Origin: DATJFH01 sp035495815
Lineage (GTDB): Bacteria; Acidobacteriota; Terriglobia; Bryobacterales; Bryobacteraceae
Reading direction: 5' to 3'
Assembly (NCBI GenBank): GCA_035495815.1
Contig: DATJFH010000274.1
Location: 1-9,123 of the forward strand
DNA: 9,123 nt
Position numbers and translations under genes: made by a program. Shown piece after piece: positions 5,338 through 9,123 of the stretch; within the stretch, counting starts at the first letter, position 1, and each line of letters begins with the position of its first letter. The notes under the pieces were generated by a model. The model saw nothing but the letters and a program-made list of their open reading frames with translations, did not search any database and had not been told where the DNA came from.

Positions 5338-7448
5338 AGATTCTCCGGGGTCATGGGCGCGTGGTTCACACGAAGGCCGGTGGCATGCTCGACGGCGTTG
5401 AGGATGGCCGGGGCAGGACCATCCATCGGAAGCTCGCCGATGCCCTTCGCGCCCGCCGGTCCGTACTCGTACGGGACTTCGGCGAAAGAGACGCGGATCG
5501 GCGGAACGTCGGCGGCGGTCGGCATGATGTAGTTCGTCATCTGGTTATTGGCCATGCGGCCGTCCTTCCAGACCACCTGTTCGTACAGAGCGTAGCCGAT
5601 GCCCTGGGCTACGCCGCCCTCGATCTGGCCGGCGGCCAGCACGGGATGGATCACCCTGCCCACTTCCTGCACGGCTACGAAGTCGTCGACGCGCGTCTCC
5701 CAGGTCCGCATGTCCACCGTGACCTCGGCGACGTAGACGGCCCAGGCGTAGGCTCCGTAAGCGTCGCCCTGGTATTTTTCGTCGTCCCAGCGGACGCCGG
5801 GCGGCGCCTGGTAGTGGCTGAAGGCCCGCAGCGGGCGGAGGTCCGCCGGAGACTGCGCGAGCATCTGCTTCAAACCCAGCGCGGCCGATTCCACGAGCTT
5901 GCCCACGATCATGCAGGTGCGCGACGCCACCGTCGGGCCGCTGTTGGGGACGGCGGCGGTATCGGGCCGCGCGATCTCGACGGAGGAGTAGTCCACGCCC
6001 AGCGCCTGGGCGGCGATCTGGCAGAGGATCGTGTTGGCGCCCTGACCGATTTCCGCGCTGGCCACCAGGATTCTGAAAGGGCCCTCGACGGTGGCCTCGA
6101 TGCCGACCACGGACTTCAGGTAATCCTCGCCGGACCCCGTGAACCCGGCTCCATGCATGAACGAAGCGAAGCCGATGCCCTTCCTGACGGCGCTGCCTTC
6201 GTTCTCGACCGGGAAGCGCCGGCGCTTGTCGTAGTAGCCGCTCGAGGCGAACGCCCGCTCCATCAGCGCGCTCATGTCGACCGGCTCGCGAATCACCTGG
6301 CCGGTGGCGGTGGTCTGACCCTGGCGAATGAAGTTGCGCCGGCGCAGCTCTTCCGGCGTCAATCCAACAGTCCCCGCGACGAGGTTCAAATGCCGCTCCA
6401 GGGCGAAAATGCTCTGCGGTGCGCCGAACCCGCGGAAAGCTCCGTGCGGGGGATGGTTGGTGGCCACGGCGCGGCTGCGGATCCGGACGTTGGGACAGTA
6501 ATACGGTCCGGCGGCGTGGATCGTGCCGCGCGAGAGGACAACAGGCGACAGCGTGTTGTAGGCGCCGCCGTCAATGGCAAAATCGATCTCCATGCCGAGC
6601 AGCTTGCCTTCCTTCGAAACGGCTGTGCGATGCCGCGTGAACGAAGGATGCCGCTTGGTGGTGGCGGCCATGTCCTCGGCGCGGCCATACATGATCTTGA
6701 CCGGCTTGCCGGACTTCCAGGCCAGCAGCGCGGCGTGCCCGGCGATCCTGGAGGGATATTCTTCCTTGCCGCCGAAGCCCCCGCCGGTTTCGAGCTGCAC
6801 CACGCGAACCTTGTCGTCCGGCAGGTCGAATAGCCGGCGCAGAGCTTTGTGAACGTAGTAGGGGCACTGCATGGAGCCCCAGACGGTGACGCCTTCAGCG
6901 GGACTGGCGACCGCGACCATGCCGTTGTTCTCGATGTAAAGCTGCTCTTGAGCGCCGGTGGAGTATTCGCCTTCGACGATGAAATCCGCGGAAGACCAGA
7001 CGGCGTCGATCTGGCCTTTCTCGACCAGAAAGGATTTGAAAATTTTCGCGGACTGCTCGATCCCGTAGACCGGAGGCGCCGGATCGACTTCCACGATTAC
7101 GCTGCGGCGGGCTTCTTCGAGCAGGAACTTATCGGGGTGCGCCAGCAGCGCGACGGGCTCCTCGGCGTGCTCGAAGGCGCCATCCGCGAGGTAGGGTTGA
7201 TCCTCGGTGATGAGAGCGACGGCGTTGCAGCCGGGAATGTCCTTGGCGGTCACGACGATGAATTCGTCCCAGTTAATGTCCGGCGCGAAGGTGAGCCGGC
7301 GAATGCGCCCCCGCGGGCAGGGGGTGCGAATCGTTACACCGTGCAGCATCCCGGGCAGCGAGAAGTCGTCGACATAGATCGCTTTGCCGGTGACCTTGTC
7401 GCGGCCTTCCTTACGTATTACGGGCGCGCCGACCGGCTGAAGCTGCAT
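5322..7448 (-). CDS. Xanthine dehydrogenase family molybdopterin-binding large subunit
   Basis: A 708-residue catalytic subunit that hydroxylates its substrate at a molybdopterin centre, with water as oxygen source. The a/b hammerhead domain occupies about residues 17-125 and the two molybdenum-binding domains about 140-700. Motifs include Q194 in GSMQCP, GGGFGGKE at 222-229, R307 in LSRGTIH, AFRGFGAPQ at 337-345, EIGQG at 466-470, and GIGE with the active-site E672. Aligning with my recollection of bovine xanthine dehydrogenase, Q194, E229, R307 and R339 fall exactly on Q767, E802, R880 and R912 with no gaps, and E672 falls on E1261. E802 and R880 are the residues that favour purine substrates, so xanthine or hypoxanthine is the best guess. 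It lacks the AYRCSFR loop of form I CO dehydrogenase. The gene leads a run with the 2Fe-2S and FAD subunits; no XdhC/MocA maturation gene or other purine-degradation gene is visible. ATG 7448 has AGGGAG directly abutting it. Confidence 0.94.
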   Translation of the reverse strand: MQLQPVGAPVIRKEGRDKVTGKAIYVDDFSLPGMLHGVTIRTPCPRGRIRRLTFAPDINWDEFIVVTAKDIPGCNAVALITEDQPYLADGAFEHAEEPVALLAHPDKFLLEEARRSVIVEVDPAPPVYGIEQSAKIFKSFLVEKGQIDAVWSSADFIVEGEYSTGAQEQLYIENNGMVAVASPAEGVTVWGSMQCPYYVHKALRRLFDLPDDKVRVVQLETGGGFGGKEEYPSRIAGHAALLAWKSGKPVKIMYGRAEDMAATTKRHPSFTRHRTAVSKEGKLLGMEIDFAIDGGAYNTLSPVVLSRGTIHAAGPYYCPNVRIRSRAVATNHPPHGAFRGFGAPQSIFALERHLNLVAGTVGLTPEELRRRNFIRQGQTTATGQVIREPVDMSALMERAFASSGYYDKRRRFPVENEGSAVRKGIGFASFMHGAGFTGSGEDYLKSVVGIEATVEGPFRILVASAEIGQGANTILCQIAAQALGVDYSSVEIARPDTAAVPNSGPTVASRTCMIVGKLVESAALGLKQMLAQSPADLRPLRAFSHYQAPPGVRWDDEKYQGDAYGAYAWAVYVAEVTVDMRTWETRVDDFVAVQEVGRVIHPVLAAGQIEGGVAQGIGYALYEQVVWKDGRMANNQMTNYIMPTAADVPPIRVSFAEVPYEYGPAGAKGIGELPMDGPAPAILNAVEHATGLRVNHAPMTPENLCGLS
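5343..5346 (-). promoter_or_regulatory. Ribosome binding site for the 2Fe-2S subunit
   Basis: GGAG sits 5 bases before ATG 5337, inside the last codons of the large-subunit gene. It supports the overlapping start and re-initiation within one transcript. Confidence 0.55.
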
Positions 7449-7454
7449 CTCCCT

Positions 7455-7460
7455 AATTTA
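7455..7460 (-). promoter_or_regulatory. Candidate -10 box (TAAATT) before the hydroxylase operon
   Basis: On the - strand TAAATT ends 6 bases before ATG 7448, placing a predicted transcript start on the start codon itself. The AGGGAG between box and ATG resembles a Shine-Dalgarno sequence but touches the ATG, too close for normal use. No good -35 is seen. If real, the three-subunit operon would have its own promoter separate from the upstream sulfatase. Confidence 0.35.
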
Positions 7461-7508
7461 GCGCGGAGCGAAGTTTTGAGCGGCGCATCCCGAGCCGGGG
7501 CAGGTCTG

Positions 7509-8945
7509 CTACTTCTTTTGACCGGGACGGGGCTTGGATTCGGTGATGACCGGAGGGACGAAGTCGTAATCGGTGATCATCTTTTCCTGCATGGCGGCCA
7601 TGAGTGTCTGCTGGACGTCCTTCACTTCGGGGCGCCCGGCGATATTGTTCATTTCCGCGGGATCCTTATCGAGGTCGTACAGTTCCAAGACCGGACGCGG
7701 GCGCTGGAAGTAGGCCCGTTCGTGCGCGGGATCGAGCTTTCCGGCTTTGTGAGCGGCCAGGATGTCCTGCCAGCCGGGATCGGCGGCGCTGTCGACCGGC
7801 CAGTATTCCATGGCGGGCGTGACGTTATAGATAAGCTTCCAGCGCCGGCTGCGAACCGAGCGGGACAGGTCGAAGGTGGAGGCCTTCGTCCCCGGCTCGA
7901 AACTCTGATTTCCGTGGTGCAGACGGGCGCTGAAGACATACTCGCGGGGCTCGTACCTGCCGCCGGTCAGCAGCGGATAGAAGCTGCGTCCGGAAGCGCC
8001 CTTGGGCAGGGCTGCGCCTCCCGCGTCGATGAACGTGGCTGCCAGGTCCTCGCCGGAGATGAGTGTCCTGCTCACGCCGGGCTTGATATGGCCGGGCCAG
8101 CGGGCGATCAGCGGAACGTTCAGGCCGGGGTCATAGAGTGACCCCTTGCCGTGCGGGAAGGCCATGCCATTATCACCCATGAAGATCACCAGCGTGCCGG
8201 CCTCCTGACCATGTTTGCGCAGAACCGCCATGGCTTCGGCGAAGGAGCGGTCGGCGCGTTCGATCTCACCGCAATAGCGCGAGAGGTCGTCCCTGACGCC
8301 GGGCAGGTCGGGCAGATGGGCGGGCACTTTGAGTTTTGCCGGATCGACGCGGCCGGCGTCGCGTTCCCAGGGATGATGCGGGTCGTTGTAGTTGATCCAG
8401 AAGAACCACGGCCGCCCCTGGGGCACTTTACCCAGAAACTGCTCGAAGAGCTGCGGGGTGGGGCCCTGGGAAGAGACGTCCATGAAGTCGACGCGCTTCT
8501 TCCAGGTGCGCATCTGGTGTTTCTCGTAGGCCTGGGCGGTTTCCGGACTGGGATTGATGGAGCCGTCGAGGTGGAAATAGCGGCCGCAGACGCCTGTATA
8601 GTAACCGCGGGCGCGCAGCGCTTCAGGAGCGGTGACGATGTCGGGCGCCAGAGGCGAGCTGAAGCGCCCCATGCGGGCGGCCACCGGGGACCGGCCCGTC
8701 ATGATGGCGGTCCGCGACGGCACGCACTGGGGCGCCGCCGTGAAGGCGCGCTCGAAGAGCATGCCTTCCCGGGCGAACTGATCGATGTTGGGGGTGGACA
8801 TCCAGCTGGCGCCGTAGATCCCGAGGTAAGGATAGCTGTGATCGTCGGAGAGAATGAAGAGGATGTTGGGAGGGGAGGACTGGGCATGCAAAGCGAGCGG
8901 CGAGGCGGCCAGCGTCTTCAGAACATCGCGTCTTTTGACAGGCAT
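7509..8945 (-). CDS. Secreted type I sulfatase (formylglycine-dependent)
   Basis: A 478-residue sulfatase that hydrolyses sulfate esters or N-sulfates using a formylglycine made from C74. The signature CVPSR-TAIM-TG runs from 74 to 84. Metal ligands are likely D34 and D35 (LSDDH) and D258 and N259 (FMGDNG); K267 in HGKGSLYD and H190/H191 in DPHHPW are probable sulfate-site residues. The N-terminus has a twin-arginine-like KRRDVLK, a short hydrophobic stretch and a likely cleavage near LHA-QSS (residue 21), so export by Tat is expected. I chose ATG 8945 because it begins this signal; the frame continues upstream to 9095 but would bury the signal behind 50 residues and overlap the divergent gene. 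The sequence recalls the heparan N-sulfatase-like (S1_8) group, but the substrate is uncertain. No maturase is in the window. The hydroxylase operon follows 60 bases downstream on the same strand. Confidence 0.93.
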   Translation of the reverse strand: MPVKRRDVLKTLAASPLALHAQSSPPNILFILSDDHSYPYLGIYGASWMSTPNIDQFAREGMLFERAFTAAPQCVPSRTAIMTGRSPVAARMGRFSSPLAPDIVTAPEALRARGYYTGVCGRYFHLDGSINPSPETAQAYEKHQMRTWKKRVDFMDVSSQGPTPQLFEQFLGKVPQGRPWFFWINYNDPHHPWERDAGRVDPAKLKVPAHLPDLPGVRDDLSRYCGEIERADRSFAEAMAVLRKHGQEAGTLVIFMGDNGMAFPHGKGSLYDPGLNVPLIARWPGHIKPGVSRTLISGEDLAATFIDAGGAALPKGASGRSFYPLLTGGRYEPREYVFSARLHHGNQSFEPGTKASTFDLSRSVRSRRWKLIYNVTPAMEYWPVDSAADPGWQDILAAHKAGKLDPAHERAYFQRPRPVLELYDLDKDPAEMNNIAGRPEVKDVQQTLMAAMQEKMITDYDFVPPVITESKPRPGQKK

Positions 8946-8952
8946 GAAAGGT

Positions 8953-8958
8953 ATTGTA
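8953..8958 (-). promoter_or_regulatory. Candidate -10 box (TACAAT) for the sulfatase
   Basis: On the - strand TACAAT, a 5 of 6 match to TATAAT, ends 7 bases before ATG 8945. A weak -35-like GTGATC lies 17 bases further upstream. No Shine-Dalgarno sequence precedes the ATG (the preceding bases read ACCTTTC), so the mRNA may begin at or next to the start codon. Confidence 0.45.
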
Positions 8959-9015
8959 GCGTCGAATCCGGGGCCGATCACGATCTCAGGTGAAACCCCA
9001 GGTTTGTAGTTATTT

Positions 9016-9040
9016 CCAAAACTTCTAATTGCCATTTTGG
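9016..9040. repeat. Inverted repeat CCAAAA-N13-TTTTGG in the divergent promoter region
   Basis: Perfect 6-base arms at 9016-9021 and 9035-9040 lie in the AT-rich part of the 130-base gap between the divergent sulfatase and right-edge genes. The repeat brackets the candidate -35 TTGCCA. It may be an operator for a dimeric regulator, but short arms like this also arise by chance. Confidence 0.3.
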
Positions 9041-9057
9041 GCCAACCTTTATAGACT
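9029..9057 (+). promoter_or_regulatory. Candidate sigma-70-type promoter for the right-edge gene
   Basis: TTGCCA (9029-9034, 5 of 6 to TTGACA), a 17-base spacer and TAGACT (9052-9057, 4 of 6 to TATAAT). A start about 7 bases after this box would cut into the ribosome site, so a slightly earlier box such as TTTATA (9048-9053) may be the true one. It lies in a locally AT-rich stretch. Confidence 0.4.
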
Positions 9058-9058
9058 A

Positions 9059-9066
9059 AGGGAGGG
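9059..9066 (+). promoter_or_regulatory. Strong ribosome binding site
   Basis: AGGGAGGG ends 9 bases before ATG 9076, an ideal placement. It is the best Shine-Dalgarno sequence in the window and supports the short open frame at the right edge as a real gene start. Confidence 0.7.
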
Positions 9067-9075
9067 TTTTCGCCA

Positions 9076-9123
9076 ATGTGGAACAATAAACGCAAAGAGC
9101 AGGAGTATACCCCTAGGGTAAGC
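9076..9123 (+). CDS. Gene start cut by the window edge, possibly bactofilin
   Basis: Sixteen codons are visible, reading MWNNKRKEQEYTPRVS, and the frame is open at the right edge. The strong ribosome site and the AT-rich promoter-like region upstream support a real start. A short, charged N-terminus beginning MWN-K/R-K with acidic residues resembles, from memory, the start of bactofilins (polymer-forming cytoskeletal proteins) in Acidobacteriota, in which this tail precedes the beta-helical core. Sixteen residues cannot prove the family. It is divergent from the sulfatase, with 130 bases between the two start codons. Confidence 0.6.
   Translation, partial: MWNNKRKEQEYTPRVS

Noticed and set aside
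4046..5401. + strand frame of 451 codons across the FAD and 2Fe-2S genes
   Set aside because: It is a shadow of two genes whose cofactor motifs are intact on the - strand.
5361..8141. Two + strand frames (5361-6833 and 6849-8141) opposite the large subunit and sulfatase
   Set aside because: They are Gly/Asp/His-rich shadow translations without motifs, and the - strand frames hold all the catalytic residues.
8946..9095. A 50-residue upstream extension of the sulfatase
   Set aside because: It would place a Tat-like signal in the interior, overlap the divergent gene start and remove the promoter region; MPVKRRDVLK is a standard signal start.

Overview
This is a GC-rich bacterial chromosomal window with no RNA genes, mobile elements or CRISPR visible. 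Long antisense open frames run through every gene, as expected at this base composition. The gene content and style fit a soil Acidobacteriota-like genome, perhaps Bryobacterales/Solibacter: a Tat-like secreted sulfatase, a molybdenum hydroxylase and a possible bactofilin start. That assignment is inference from gene content only; the window holds no phylogenetic marker.

Layout. On the + strand, positions 1-1214 hold the C-terminal end of a sensor histidine kinase followed by an OmpR/PhoB-type response regulator, a two-component pair of the PhoR/PhoB type. After 86 bases comes an 884-residue protein (1301-3955) that joins an NDP-forming acyl-CoA synthetase body to a C-terminal GNAT domain, the architecture of the protein lysine acetyltransferase Pat/PatZ (YfiQ). 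A short convergent gap (3956-4039) carries an inverted repeat that may terminate transcription from both sides.

On the - strand, transcribed from 8945 down to 4040, are a secreted type I sulfatase (7509-8945) and then a three-subunit molybdenum hydroxylase of the xanthine dehydrogenase family. Its order is molybdopterin subunit (5322-7448), 2Fe-2S subunit (4876-5337), FAD subunit (4040-4879). These three genes overlap by 16 and 4 bases and must be co-translated. The large subunit keeps the Glu, Arg, Gln and Glu residues that define purine-oxidising xanthine dehydrogenases, at spacings matching the bovine enzyme where I could align it, so a purine substrate is the best guess. At the right edge a divergent + strand gene begins at 9076 with a strong Shine-Dalgarno sequence; its 16 visible residues resemble a bactofilin start.

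Working together: electrons taken from the hydroxylated substrate at the molybdenum centre would pass through two 2Fe-2S clusters to FAD. The sulfatase may share a transcript with the hydroxylase (60-base gap), but nothing links their functions. The most notable points are the Pat-like protein keeping the phosphohistidine site that E. coli PatZ has lost, and three gene starts each preceded by a TAnnnT box 6-7 bases upstream, which suggests leaderless transcripts. I did not find a clearly new multi-gene system here.
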